Positions 44,601 through 55,847 of a stretch of DNA of 64,000 nt are shown here, piece after piece. The notes under the pieces are model-generated. The model was not told where the DNA came from. It saw only the letters and a list, made by a program, of their open reading frames with translations, and did not search any database. Location: assembly GCF_032854445.1 (NCBI RefSeq), contig NC_088301.1:29186402-29250401 (forward strand), given 5' to 3'. The first letter of the stretch is position 1; each line of letters opens with the position of its first letter. The position numbers and the translations under genes are program-made. This DNA is from Liolophura sinensis (taxonomy: Eukaryota > Mollusca > Polyplacophora > Chitonida > Chitonidae).

Positions 44601-47600
44601 TCCTGGGTCATTATGATAAGCTAGAGTGCTAACTAACTGCGCCACGTAGGCCCCTAAAAAATTATGTGGCATTTATCATCAAATCTGTGTTGAAACTGGG
44701 TACATGTGTTCAACTACCTTAGTTCACTTTAACTGCCTAACTCAGCATTAACCGATTTTAGACTTCACGCTTAACCAAACAGCTTCCTCCTAGAAACGTG
44801 CCATTTAAATGAGAGTGACCTCAAGGGAGGTAATTCAGTGTGGCCTGATTCTTATTTTAACATAAGCATACATGTATGTTTATTCTAGTTTTTGCTTGTT
44901 GGTATTAAACTACTATTAAACAAGAACAGAGCAGAATTTAACCCCTTTGTACCGTGCCTACTAGCTCGGTACAAAAATGTAAGAATGGCTCAATTCTGAC
45001 CCATCTTGGTATTTCAGCCAATTCAAATTTCATCTATATAAGCCACAGATCTGCTTATAGTATTACTACTGACAGATTTTGAGATTTGTTGTTACAAGAT
45101 TATGGTGACGTCCCTTTATGGTGTGACTTCATCGCCTTTACGGCACTAAAGGGCTAATCAATGCATCATAACAGGGGCATGTACATGTATAATCATTATC
45201 CAGAATCAATGACTTTTGATTCCAGAGGATTTGTAAGGTAACTCAATAAATTAAAGCGAATGTTTGTGGGTAATTTTCAATGTTGCATATACCCACCCAT
45301 GTTAAACTGTACTGATTAACCTTCACACATGGTAAAGTGACAACATCAAGGCACAAAGGGATGTCACCACGATGTCATAAGGTCAAAACTTGAAATTTAA
45401 GGTGACTGTGTGCCATACACATAGCCACCAGGAAACTACTAATTATATTGATGATTTATCTAGTTTTACTACAATCACTGTCACTCAGAACCCAAGATAT
45501 GTACCACACATTAACACTGATACCACTGTTATAGTGCTTTTGACAAGTTGTCTGCAGACAATCTATTAAGAAAGAAGTCACAGATGCAGGTACAACTTAC
45601 ATTGATTTCTTTTTTCAGAGGTGTGAAGTCACTGACACCTGCACGTGTCATCATATCATCCAGAATGTCCTGTTTCTTCACCAGCTTGAACGGCTTATCA
45701 GCAGTTACATCCTCATCTGCCCGACACTGGACAATCTCCTGGGTCTTGGATGTCATAAAGAATGGTACACCACCTTCTGGCAGGCCATCTGAATAGAATC
45801 CAAGGATGAACGATTTACACTGCCTCCCTTACTGAGTGAAAATAGCATACTCTTTGACTTCAGTCAAAATGACTTAATGTGAACTTATTTGTGAACACTT
45901 ATTTGTGAACCTTAGGATTTTAAATTGGATAGGTCTAGCAAGTGTTCACTTAAAATAAAAGTGAAAAACGCTTCCAATTTAAAACTTCTGAGTTACAATG
46001 CTATGCACTACATTGAATTTCAAAAATAAAAAATCATTTCAGAGAATTTGCCCTTAATCAGATTCTTAGCAAATTGCAATCATTGTCAGTTAATACATCA
46101 AGCTGATATAATTTCCTATACTGATAAAACAAGTGAGTCCTTCCTATCTGGCTGAATAGCCCAGTTGATTGAGCTGTAGGGCTAGACACCTTAAGTTGTG
46201 AGTTTGAGTCTCTCTTGATTTATCAATGTAGGAAATTATATCCACTCAGAACAGCTTAACTTAGCCATAAGTTGTATAGAATTATGAAAGGTGAAACATT
46301 AAGCTTACAAGTGCATAAATTATCTATACATAGTGATAAAACTTTTGAAAGAGGAATAAGAAAAATGTTTACATACATGTAGCTCTTATAATGATTTTCT
46401 GAAATTGTACTCAACTGAAATAACTTATTTCAGAACAATATGAAACAATACAGAATATTTCACTTGTGATGGTGTTCAGCTGCTATATATGGGTGCCAAA
46501 AAACAAGGCAAAGTCTGTCTGTAAAAGCCTTTTTTCTTGTCTTAAAAGAAACTGATAAACTTGTTCCTTCTAGCATGCAACATCATGGGCCAAGAAAGTT
46601 ATGATGCTCAGCAAGGTTAGATGGTTCATACATTTAAAAGATTAAAAAAAAAAAAAAAAAAATCTCAAACTGTAATCATTTTGAAAGCTAGCTGTTATGG
46701 TAACTATTATAATAACAGTACCTTCTGCTGTGGGAAAGACAGCGTAGTCAGTAATGGTTCCAGCATCAGGTTTTGTCTCTGCCTCACCAGAAGATCGGGA
46801 CTTGGAAGAACCTTCTATGCCTGAAAAACAGAGTAACGTATAAAATGAATATCACCAGGGTGTTAAGTCCTTGTGTTAGTAATCAAAGCAAACCATCAAC
46901 AAACTACATGAATAATGTCTGTATACCAGTTACTGTTATATGATGTTGATTTTGAGGAGAGTAATGGCCCAGACTGATTGGAGACTCAGTACTCCAATTG
47001 GGCTTTTTCTTGTATATAACACCATGCACTCTAGCCTATCAATGATATTAACGGACTAGCAATTACCTAATTTGATATTAAACATTTTTGCGTTCCATAC
47101 ATAAACAAATAAAGGGAGATAACAGCGGAGATGAGTCGACTAAGGCCATATGTGTAACGGTTTAATGAAAGGATATAATCTTTAGAACAAGATTAAATCC
47201 GACATTGAATAAACAGTTAATATGAAATTCCAATTAAAATTAATACAAGTGAATTATACAGAATTGAATGTTGATAGAAAAATAAAGTGACATTGACATT
47301 GGCATGTCACACAGAGGGGCTGAACAGAGATAACCTGAGCTTGCTGATATCTCTGATTTGTGGAAAAGATCAATGGGAACACCAAACCTCTACATATATT
47401 TCATATTATTTCCATAAGCAGTTAATATTTCATATATAGCATTACACAATGATATTTGACTACATATACTATATGTATTATTCTTTTGAATGGTGAAAAT
47501 TATTAACAAATTCAAGCAGTGCTTGTCATGAGACTGAGAGTGCATATTTCATTTCTCAACATTTAGGATACTTAATTTAATCAATAATGGATCTGAGCTG

Positions 47601-49945
47601 ATATCTTTATTTTAACAGGGTAACTGTTATACTGAAGAATTTGTTTTTCCCTGAACCCTTTTGTAATAAGACATAAACAAAAGCAAATGCGTTAGCTTAT
47701 TTTTCATTAATTTACACTTTTAGTGAAGCCTGAAATCAATGTAGTTTTGCATCCAATATCAAATTAACAAGTCAAGCCATCCGAAGATGGCGATCCCCCT
47801 GGGGCTATACTCCACAGGCTGACTGCATAATGACATGGTTACCTGCACACACTTTGCATTATGGGCTTAAAATAGTGTCAGACTTATTTACAAGATGGTG
47901 GAATGTGTGGTATATTATACTGGCCACTGACTCAGCACACAGAGGTTCCATATATGAAAGGGACTGCCTCGGTGGCTTACATTGGTTGGAACGTCTGCGT
48001 CAAAGTCGGGAGACCTGGGATTGCACCTGGGTCAGGTCATACTAGACTTTAAGATTGGTACTTGTTGCTGCCTGGCTTGTCACTCATCACTGAGTGGTTA
48101 GAGCAAGGAAACAGGACTGTTGGCCCAGTGTCAGTATAATATGACTGGGTGGTGTGTCATGCCTTGTGTCTTCAGCATGATACATGTACATGTACATTAG
48201 TAGTGGAAATACTTTGGTGCCATGGATTCGCCCTGCCACAAGAAGATAGTATAAATATATCTGTACATATAAAGAAGCCTTGTTGTCATATGACTGAAAA
48301 ACTGTCACATAAGATGTAAAACCCTATCTATACACATATACATGTGTATTTCAAAACAAGTCAACACAGGTATAAGAAAGCCCACATGGTTTACATGTGT
48401 AAATCAGACATCAATGATCAAAAAGTGACCAGTACATAACTCTAACAATCATTCAACATATACAAGTTCCCATGCTATGATTAAAGGGCAATAACTAGAA
48501 ATGACTGCTGTGACGCAACCCAAATAGCACATGCACATCCTCACATGGCCTCATGAAAATCCTGTTGGACTACAGGAGGAAATGTGTTAACAAGAACTGT
48601 TCACAAGGTAATTAAAAACTCAAATCAAAATAATTGATAAGGCACAACCCAAAGAGTGGATGCACATCCTCACACGGTCTCTATGACGACTACAAAGTTT
48701 CATGAAAATTCAATTGTAACTGTGGGGATGCACTGTCATGGTAATGGTCACAGACAGAGAGAGAGAGAAAGATAGAGAAAAACCAACAAACAACCTGTTT
48801 TGCACACGCATTACATGCTGGACGAATAAAAAGGTGCATAAGTAATAATGGAAGTTGCTCTTTCATATGTGAAACAGTAGAGGAATTATAATAGACAAAA
48901 TTACATTTTAAAAACATGAAGAAAGTCATTAATAACCCATCAGTAAACATCAGCTGTAATGACTTAAGTTCTAGACTGGCTATGTCATTGGCTGAATTTT
49001 CAATGAGCAATATTTTTTCACAGTGGAAAGAAAATTGAAACTAGATTTTCCAGATTTATGAAATTGCACAACTTCAACCTTATATAAATGGATCTTCAAC
49101 AATGCATTTAATCAGCATGTTATCAGTAATTGCTCTATGTTCATTGTCTGCATATCTTGGGTTAATACTTGTTTTTGGCATTTGTATTGACATATATATA
49201 CATGTACCTCTGACTAACAAGACATATATTTAACAAGTGAGATTGAAATCAAAATCATACTCCTAGATGTGCCTTGTCTATTTCGAGGTTAGATCAGTTT
49301 GGAACTGTCATACAAACATCAACACATGATCAATTATATAACTTACGTTTCATCTTAGAACTTCCTTGTCTTGATTTGGCAACTGACTTGTCACTGACTC
49401 TTGACGCTCGCCCCCCACTCTTGGAGCTAGGGGTGGGACTAACCGGCTTGCTGCCATTACTTTTCCGTGAGGGTGATGGAGACCCAACTGATTTGGTGGG
49501 AGTTTTCTGACCTGAACGTGGAGTTCCTGGACCATCATTAGCAGTATCCTACAACAAAAGATACATGTATATATAATGGTGTTTGATAAGTCATTACACT
49601 ATCATTCTCTCTTTGCAGGCTATTTAAATGCACAGCAGTGCACAACACAAGTTTATTGAAGAAATAAATATTAGATGCAGACTCTAGGGTTAGATTTTAA
49701 TTTGATCTAAAATTCACCAGTATTGTACATGTCTTTCTAGGGTCTGTTTCGAGTTTACAAATAAAGCATACATGCACTTTTATCGTGGCCCACTGAATCT
49801 TATAAAGACATCTTTGCGCTTAATTATACAACAATTCAAGCCCAAGCTATCAGAAGAAGTGCAGGGCAGCTATCGATACCTCATCTTTCTCCTCTGTTTT
49901 GGCATTCTCCATCTCTTTTTCTGTCACTTCTTTATCATCTGCCAT
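26640..49945 (-). CDS. DNAI3: Axonemal dynein intermediate chain 3 (WD repeat protein 63)
   Basis: WD-repeat intermediate chain of the inner-arm I1/f dynein of motile cilia (Chlamydomonas IC140 type). Coding exons, 5' to 3': 49945-49880, 49548-49347, 46820-46722, 45788-45601, 44029-43925, 42667-42503, 41921-41763, 41401-41244, 40091-39980, 39241-39163, 38794-38670, 37996-37823, 36336-36214, 35076-35003, 33810-33681, 33265-33181, 32645-32509, 32019-31956, 31383-31253, 30675-30471, 29594-29503, 28753-28631, 26786-26640. All 22 junction phases agree; the product is about 980 residues (human 891). Signature matches: SKTQEIVQCRADEDVT, REFGAPISFSD, NTQYYPREFTEEEK, SLILIWSFTDPIHPQ, ILAGGCRNGQVVLWDITAH, CVGGWTFTLWKEG, DGSVDVWDLLDKTHEP and GTLHIMEIPWSL. 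The C-terminus is a charged coiled-coil-like helix. The extra length is mainly a Ser/Thr/Lys-rich N-terminal extension in exon 2. The ATG at 49945 has the context ACCATGG. A further 5' UTR part precedes it to an acceptor at 49965. Confidence 0.96.
28512..28566 (+). repeat. SINE family 1, decayed tail
   Basis: A weak match: GGTTTCCTC, ACATTCTTGAGCA, and an AATAAA-like end. Confidence 0.4.
31588..31740. repeat. 47-bp minisatellite
   Basis: About 3.2 units of 47-48 bp with the core CTATAACCCA, CATGTGTGTCCTAG and TTGAAAGGTAAG. In a DNAI3 intron. Confidence 0.9.
31778..31845. repeat. GAGT-tail element, end fragment with ACTC microsatellite
   Basis: TCGTTAAGTACGACATGAAA, then CCCCAAGCAC and a CACT run; the reverse complement of the start of the element at 25281. 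Confidence 0.75.
34650..34915 (-). repeat. Older SINE-like family, copy 2
   Basis: Same block order as 13163-13400: TTTGATTGTTGTTTAATG, GGTTTTATGAG, CCCATGTGTGG, AAGGCCCTACGAACAGTGG and AAATTCCTC. A further partial copy sits at 34214-34345, and another near 826-960. Confidence 0.65.
39390..39603. mobile_element. MITE-like element
   Basis: About 214 bp with terminal inverted repeats of roughly 35 bp. The left begins GCCGATTCCACCAAAGCC and the right, reversed, GCCAATTCCACAAAGCC; both reach TTCAGTCAA. A related end fragment lies near 45850-45880. No open frame. In a DNAI3 intron. Confidence 0.7.
44410..44654 (-). repeat. SINE family 1, nearly full length, tail missing, exact target-site duplication
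   Basis: The minus-strand copy carries the complete head (ending at 44654) but stops at GTAAAACAC without the A-rich tail. Flanked by an exact 12-bp duplication, TAAAAAATTATG, at 44398-44409 and 44655-44666. Lies in a DNAI3 intron, in the gene's own orientation. Confidence 0.95.
44942..45153. mobile_element. piggyBac-like MITE
   Basis: About 212 bp with ends CCCCTTTGTACCG and, reversed, CCCTTTAGTGCCG. The left end abuts TTAA (44938-44941); the right abuts CTAA (45154-45157), one change from TTAA. TTAA targets and CCC ends are typical of piggyBac relatives. No coding content. Confidence 0.5.
46106..46241. mobile_element. TIR-bounded element with a tRNA-like core
   Basis: Arms 46106-46133 and 46214-46241 are inverted repeats matching at 25 of 28 positions; the outer 13 bases are perfect (ATATAATTTCCTA). 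The 80-bp interior is tRNA-like: TAGCCCAGTTGATTGAG resembles an A box and GTGAGTTTGAGTCTC a B box. No target-site duplication is obvious. Lies in a DNAI3 intron. Confidence 0.65.
47960..48246 (+). repeat. Second tRNA-headed SINE family
   Basis: The tRNA-like head has CTCGGTGGCTTACATTGG and ACCTGGGATTGCACC, followed by a body with GGTACTTGTTGCTGCCTGGC, GTCAGTATAATATGACTGGG and CGCCCTGCCACAAG. I recall similar sequences from mollusc genomes. Unrelated to family 1 beyond the tRNA origin. In a DNAI3 intron. Confidence 0.75.
48513..48683. repeat. Pair of diverged direct repeats
   Basis: CAACCCAAATAGCACATGCA at 48517 and CAACCCAAAGAGTGGATGCA near 48645, each followed by CATCCTCACA and then TCATGAAAAT. 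Spacing is about 127 bp. In a DNAI3 intron. Confidence 0.65.
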
Positions 49946-50693
49946 GGTTGCCTTCCAGTCAATTCTGACAAACAAGAAATTTGTAAATTCATGTACTTAA
50001 CACAGCAACTATTATACAATCAAACCTTATGCTTCAAAAAGATCATCTGATGCAAATTAAAACAAGGTACAGCTGGCTGAAGTATTTATTTTCCTTTTAC
50101 AGGAAGTTGTGATAAATACGACTAACCATGCAGTAGAAAAATAGAGGCTAGTATTCCTGTAGCAAAGACACTGTTCAAAGACACTTACGTGAATGCCAAG
50201 ATGAGCAGCTATATGATTTTGGTATATCCTACTATTTCTCAACCTGCTGGTCAGAGCAGTCAAAATGCCTACTATCCACAACATTCACTATTAAAACTAT
50301 ATAAAATTTAAACATATGCGCATGCTAGAGTGTGGGCTAAATGTGTATATGAAATCATAACAATAAATTGTTAGTTGTAAACATGTGTCTCTGATTTGAG
50401 TGGCATAGCCATGAAAGCTACAATGTGATATGCTTCCTAATGTGTAACAGTCGTGGAAGGATCATGTTTTTGTGTGATTTCTTTTTCCTGTTATGATGCC
50501 AAAATCTCAAATGATTACCGTAATACGTGTCATCAGCTCAGCTGCCATATGTTTAACTGTCTGAGTGAAATACCACACATGGACACAATGAAGCACTCCA
50601 AAAATGAACAGTTTATCTGGTTAAAATATATTGTAGAGCATATGATGTTAAAACGCTTCATAATGAGAACATTTTGGTAAAGGACAATTTAAT

Positions 50694-50928
50694 TATTTAT
50701 TTATTTGATTGGTGATTTATGCAGTACTGAAGAATATTTCACTTATATGACAGCGACCAGCACTATGGTGGGAGGAAACAACTTGCAGAGCCCGAGGGAA
50801 ACCCATAACCATTCGCAGGTTGCTCTCCGTCCCATGTACGGCTTGAGAGGAAGACAGCATGAACTGGACTCACAGCAACCGCATTGATGGGAAGCTCCAG
50901 GGTCACTGTGGAGTGCTATAACACCCCC
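50694..50928 (-). repeat. SINE family 1, near full length, diverged head
   Basis: The tail TTTATTTATTTGATTGG starts at the left; the body and part of the head follow to about 50928. Lies between the DNAI3 coding start and its proposed first exon. Confidence 0.9.
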
Positions 50929-51380
50929 AGCCAAACGTTGGCCCTTTAACACCACTTTTAACATGCACACAGGCCTGTTCCAACATTTTGTCTCAGTGCA
51001 GTGGAAGGCTGATGTACAGACAAGGTGCATTTGTTGATCGCTTACCCCGCTTCTGGGATGTTAATTATAAAGAACAGATTTTTCAAAAAAATGACTTCAC
51101 CTTACGGTAACCTCAGCTTAACAAATGCTCACTCGGACTACTTATCATAATATCATTTGATGCTATGCGCACTTGTCTGTTATGGTTGTCAAATCCGTTA
51201 TCAGCCCAGGCTGGTAACTTGACAACATGTAACGTTGCTGTTGTTGTTGTTGCCCTAAAAATAGATCGGTAAAAAAATGCTTCTTCGTAGTCCACAACAT
51301 ACATATGCATATATGAAAGTAAACAGAAATAACTGTTCCAACTTCCTCTTCTACAAAACATGACAAACAGTAATACTCAC

Positions 51381-51458
51381 ACCGTGCAACGAAAGTGTAA
51401 ACCATGAGCTGATAAAAACAGCCACCGTGCAGTGCCCGCGGCGTTATGTCTAACTTCC
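51381..51458 (-). other. Probable non-coding first exon of DNAI3
   Basis: The coding start exon is preceded by an acceptor (TTTGTCAG, exon start 49964), so an upstream non-coding exon is required. The best donor candidate is GTGAGT at 51380, following a CpG-containing segment and lying just inside an X-box-like site. Competing donors exist near 51044 and 50188. The transcription start is not visible, so the upper limit is arbitrary. Confidence 0.35.
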
Positions 51459-51473
51459 GTTACTAATGACAAC
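51459..51473 (-). promoter_or_regulatory. X-box-like RFX site upstream of DNAI3
   Basis: The minus strand reads GTTGTC-ATT-AGTAAC, which fits the nematode-type X-box consensus RYYNYY-N(1-3)-RRNRAC at every position. RFX factors drive ciliary genes through this motif, and the neighbouring gene is a ciliary dynein subunit. Regulation is inferred from sequence and position. Confidence 0.45.
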
Positions 51474-51660
51474 CATGAGGTAAAGAATCCTAAAATACGA
51501 AATTAAGACAATAATAAGGCGGTTTTAGTATCATTATGAGAAAGTATTCTGAGGGGAAAATAGATTTATTAAATAATATTTTTTGTAGGTTAAATTACAC
51601 GGAAAATGGACTACCAATAGGTAGGTATACCAACTCAAAATCGGCCCTTCTCAACATGAA

Positions 51661-51732
51661 GGGGATATAGCTCAGTGGTAGAGCATTCGACTGCAGATCG
51701 AGAGGTCCCCGGTTCAATCCCGGGTGTCCCCT
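51661..51732 (+). tRNA. trnC-GCA: tRNA-Cys (GCA)
   Basis: A 72-nt cloverleaf. The acceptor stem GGGGATA pairs with TGTCCCC, leaving a T discriminator. The D arm is GCTC-AGTGGTA-GAGC. The anticodon stem TTCGA/TCGAG encloses CTGCAGA, giving anticodon GCA. The T arm is CCCGG-TTCAATC-CCGGG. There is no intron and the A and B boxes are intact. It lies on the opposite strand to DNAI3 and ASF1, about 280 bp upstream of the proposed DNAI3 first exon. No mismatch except one permitted wobble in the acceptor stem, so it is very probably functional. Confidence 0.98.
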
Positions 51733-51734
51733 TA

Positions 51735-51739
51735 TTTTT
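51735..51739 (+). terminator. RNA polymerase III terminator of tRNA-Cys
   Basis: A run of five T begins three bases after the discriminator base of the tRNA. Confidence 0.8.
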
Positions 51740-54700
51740 CTTCTCCACACAATGTGTTCGGCCACCTTTTCATATATGGACACAATATTCAACCATTTTT
51801 ATCAAGTCTGATATTCAAGCGAGAGAATCTCTTTCTACATTAAGCTGAAATTTCTTCTAATGGCTGACCCAAAATAAAAGATATTAGTCATTTTGGTGAA
51901 AGATTCGATACTTTGAAAACCCTGATTTCCCTTTTAATCAGCTGAATTCTGATCCTGTACATATTTGATCATGTATATTTGTGCCAAATCATGAAATATA
52001 ATTTTCACTACACCACAACTGGAAATAATATGTAAAATCTTTTTTGGCTCAGATACAGGTGTGCAGTATTATGTAATGCATTTGGTTGATGATTAACGCT
52101 GTACTGAGGACTTTTCCCCTTAGACCACCATGTTTGGGTTAATGGGTGGAAGGAACAGGCGTAAATGAGCGATCTTTACCACGTGCAGACGAAGCAATGA
52201 AAACAGGATTTGAACATGTGACCTCACTTGTCGAGAGAATTACAGTTACAGTCAGCCAGCGCCTCAAGAGATTGGGCAAGCAACTTTTCTTGTTTGTAGT
52301 ATGAAGTATCACAATTTGGTTGGTACTTACTTATGTGTACCCGAATTTCTCAACCTTTTCACACTGGAAATAGCAACTTTCAGTGTAATTAATGCAAATC
52401 TTTTAAGCTGATTTTGGAGACAAAACTATGCTAGTTGGATTGGCCAGTTTCAGGGCTTTCCAAAAAGCGCAAGTTTTGTCAGTCTACTTCAGCAAATGCT
52501 TGAATGAACACCTTGCAATCATGCAAAATGCTTGAAATATTACAGTAGACCTATTGAGTGGTGCCAGATAATATTTTGTCATATCTAAATACCAACATAT
52601 GTAAATATACTTCATACATACAGTTAAACTGAGGAGGGGCAAATTCCACAGTCAAAAATCTGAAAAACGATTTCAGCGATAATTTTTGGGCCCTAAAAAT
52701 TAAAATTCAGTTCTAAGTTGTACTGTAACTTTACGCCATGCATTAGCTGTAACATAATCACTGTCAACTCCATGAATCAATGTCATTCTGATGTTTGAAC
52801 ACTGTGGCCTTAGGGCATTGTTTGTTTTAGATGATTTGTGTTCAACACCTGACTGTAAAAGAATTTTATTAGTCCAGTTTCTTGGTGGTGGGAAGTGCAG
52901 AGCCCTGAGGGAACCACGTCGCTGTATACATTCCCTTTTTCACGTATATGGCAAAATTCCAGGTCATCTAAGGTGAGCTGGAATATGCGCTATCTGGAAA
53001 TAGAACTATCTGGAACCTCACCAAGAGGCTTAAATTTGCTTTCTTGAGTAATACTTTTTTAAACCGAGTGTTTGTTCTATATGTAAGAATACATATTCAA
53101 AGCTCTACTGCACATTACTTAAAAAACATAAACATAATCACACATTACTTTTCACAAAGAACAAAACATGGAAAGTTGGATCTGAATATTTTTAATGCTT
53201 TCGAGATATGAAATTATGAAAATGTAATTAAATTATGATGGCGATGACCAAGCTTACAAGAAATCCTTACAAAACTTCTAGGGTCAGCTGCGATCTTCAA
53301 CAGTGCAGATGAGCAGTCATTCTTTGTTATGCAGACGGTATTAATTTTTTGACCTTGGTTCAGAACACTATAACTGTCAACTCCTTACAGCGCATGCACT
53401 GCTGCCTTCACTGCTGAAATGCGCAATACTGCTATCCTCGAACAGCACAACATTTTTTTAGCACTACAAAAGAAATGGTATACAGAATTGCTTCTGACTG
53501 GCTGATGTGAGGATACGAAGGCCAGGCTATTCCTAACCTAAGCTGAATTTAAGGTATAGAACATTTATTCAAGCATGACCAAAGCTGCACGGTTTAACCT
53601 ATGAACCCCTACTTTACTGTCAGCCAATCAGTGTTGATTCTGTATCCCTTTAATGTACTCTTAAATCTGTGTTAAGACCGTGCGATTGTCAAGCTACTGA
53701 ATTTGACTAATCAATGAAAATTGGACATAAGCAAGCTCAAGTGATTTGTGGCGATTCAACAAATTACACTGTCTGAACACAACTTATGTAACAGACTATT
53801 TTCATTCCACTTGTCAAGTTCAACGCACTGATATGACAAATTGCACCATTTGAACACTGATAAAGTTAATTTAATGACAACATTGTAATAATATATGAAG
53901 ACGTCACATATCTGACATACATGTAAGTTGCGATTCAATGAAATGAAAACAAAAGGTACCTACATACATATGACCTGCTCATAACGTGATCATAAGTGCT
54001 CTACATATGCGTCCACGAATTAGGGTAGGTCACAGTGCCTGTTTGGGGGGAGGGAGGGGGTGGTGGTGGTGTTACTCTGTGTTAAATGGTCTACATGGGA
54101 ATCAATGTTGAATGCTGACTGGATGCTGATGGAATGCTTAAATACCAAAATATTCACACAACTATGTCAATAAATGAGATGATTCACAACACTATGTCAA
54201 TAAATGTGATGATTCACACCACTATGTCAATAAATGTGATGATTCACACCACTGTCAATGAATGAGATGATTCACACCACTATGATGATACATCATGATC
54301 CCCCGTTTTGAATGCAGGTATTTCAAAATCTTATCCTTAAAGTTTCAAGCTGCGGGCTTGCATCTTTTAAGTAAGGAAACAAAGGCCTACACTCTTCTGT
54401 GTCAAAGTCGACATACTTGTTACACAATCTATGGCTTGTGATCAGGATGTGATCCAAATACTACTGACAAACTATTTTCCAGCACTCTTTATCAGCAGGT
54501 CTCAACTCATTTGGAGGTTGTGTCACATCGAGGCCTCAACATGCTGTTTTTCAAGAGTTTCACCACAATGAAAAATTATGTCAATCAGAGACTAGACACC
54601 TTCTTACTACAATAGCTGGCATTTCTAGAACAAACATTATCTAAGTGTACACCACTTTTAACTGTGCTAAACATAAATAATAGGTAATAATAGGTACGCC

Positions 54701-55540
54701 GTATACAAGCAATCCACAAGTAAATTTTCTGTTACACACCAAACACTGGATTTGTTGCCTTTTGTTACACAGTTTAAGTTATCATTTTAACAGTATTTAA
54801 CACACAGAAATCAGAAGTACAACATGTCATACCCTCAATTCTATACAAAACAATCCATTTGCCTTAAGTGACGAACAGCTTAACAGACGTTTTCCTAAGT
54901 AGGTCTTTTATGAAGAGCTTTTTCTGATTTGAGTTACAAAATCAAAAATTTTCTCCCCATTCTTAAAGTTGAAAAAGTTACAAGGTACAAAAAAAGAAAA
55001 GGAAACGAGGGAATTCTTTGTAGATTCTTTTCTCTACCATCGTTAACTTAAACACTCAAGTACACAAGAATGAGTTGGAGGATTAATAGCTACAGAACCA
55101 ATTATTATCCTTGAACAGATCTGGAGTATCTTAGGACACATCCACGATGTGCTGAAACGGTGTCAGGCTGTTTGCTGAATAAGTTAATGTCACTTTTCCC
55201 TTTGATACAGCCTTCTACATTGATACTTCGATCACACCTTTCGTATTTCAAAATTTACCACACAATGACATAAGCAAGACAATTTACTCTGAGAAGTGAA
55301 TTCCCTAGTTTGCTTTACATGCAGATACGGGCACAATACAATAAGAAATGAACTTGCCTAATAGCACTATGACATCAATCAAATGGCATAAGAGTTTGTG
55401 TCAGCATCTGTGACTGACAGAGGGAGACAATTTCTGAGGTAGACTAAAATCTGTGTATCCCCATAAGCTCATACATCACCTGCCTCCAACTTGCTGCTTT
55501 TTGTCAGTAACCATTTCAGCACTACATGATAGAAGAATCA
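51740..55540. other. Intergenic region between tRNA-Cys and ASF1
   Basis: No gene is supported. It contains an old SINE-related segment near 52077-52260, one arm of an unclassified interspersed repeat at 52341-52453, a weak SINE fragment near 52882-52921, G/GT-rich sequence near 54040-54070 and a 30-bp minisatellite at 54151-54287. Confidence 0.6.
54151..54287. repeat. 30-bp minisatellite
   Basis: Four to five units with the core CACTATGTCAATAAATG and GATGATTCACAC. Intergenic. Confidence 0.92.
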
Positions 55541-55546
55541 TTTATT
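55541..55546 (-). promoter_or_regulatory. Candidate ASF1 poly(A) signal
   Basis: AATAAA on the minus strand about 300 nt beyond the ASF1 stop codon; it is the nearest one seen. Confidence 0.45.
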
Positions 55547-55847
55547 TCAGTTTTCATCTTTGAGCAGTCATCCTGCCATTGAACGACATACAACTTCCCA
55601 GCCTGAAGCTTCACCAGCAGATCTTCACTGCACAATATGTTGCTGGTGGATAGGTGTTCTGTTTGTAGTCTACACAGAACCTCAGCACAATGCCATTGCT
55701 GTGTTTGCCCTCTTCAAACTGTTTCCACCAGTTTCTCCTTCACTGAGCAAGTAAATGAAAGGGAATAGTCCTAGGTGAGGCCCCTTATCTGGTCACACCC
55801 CTGTTCACGTGTGGGACAGGACTAGTGTAGTATATATGGCTGCCACC

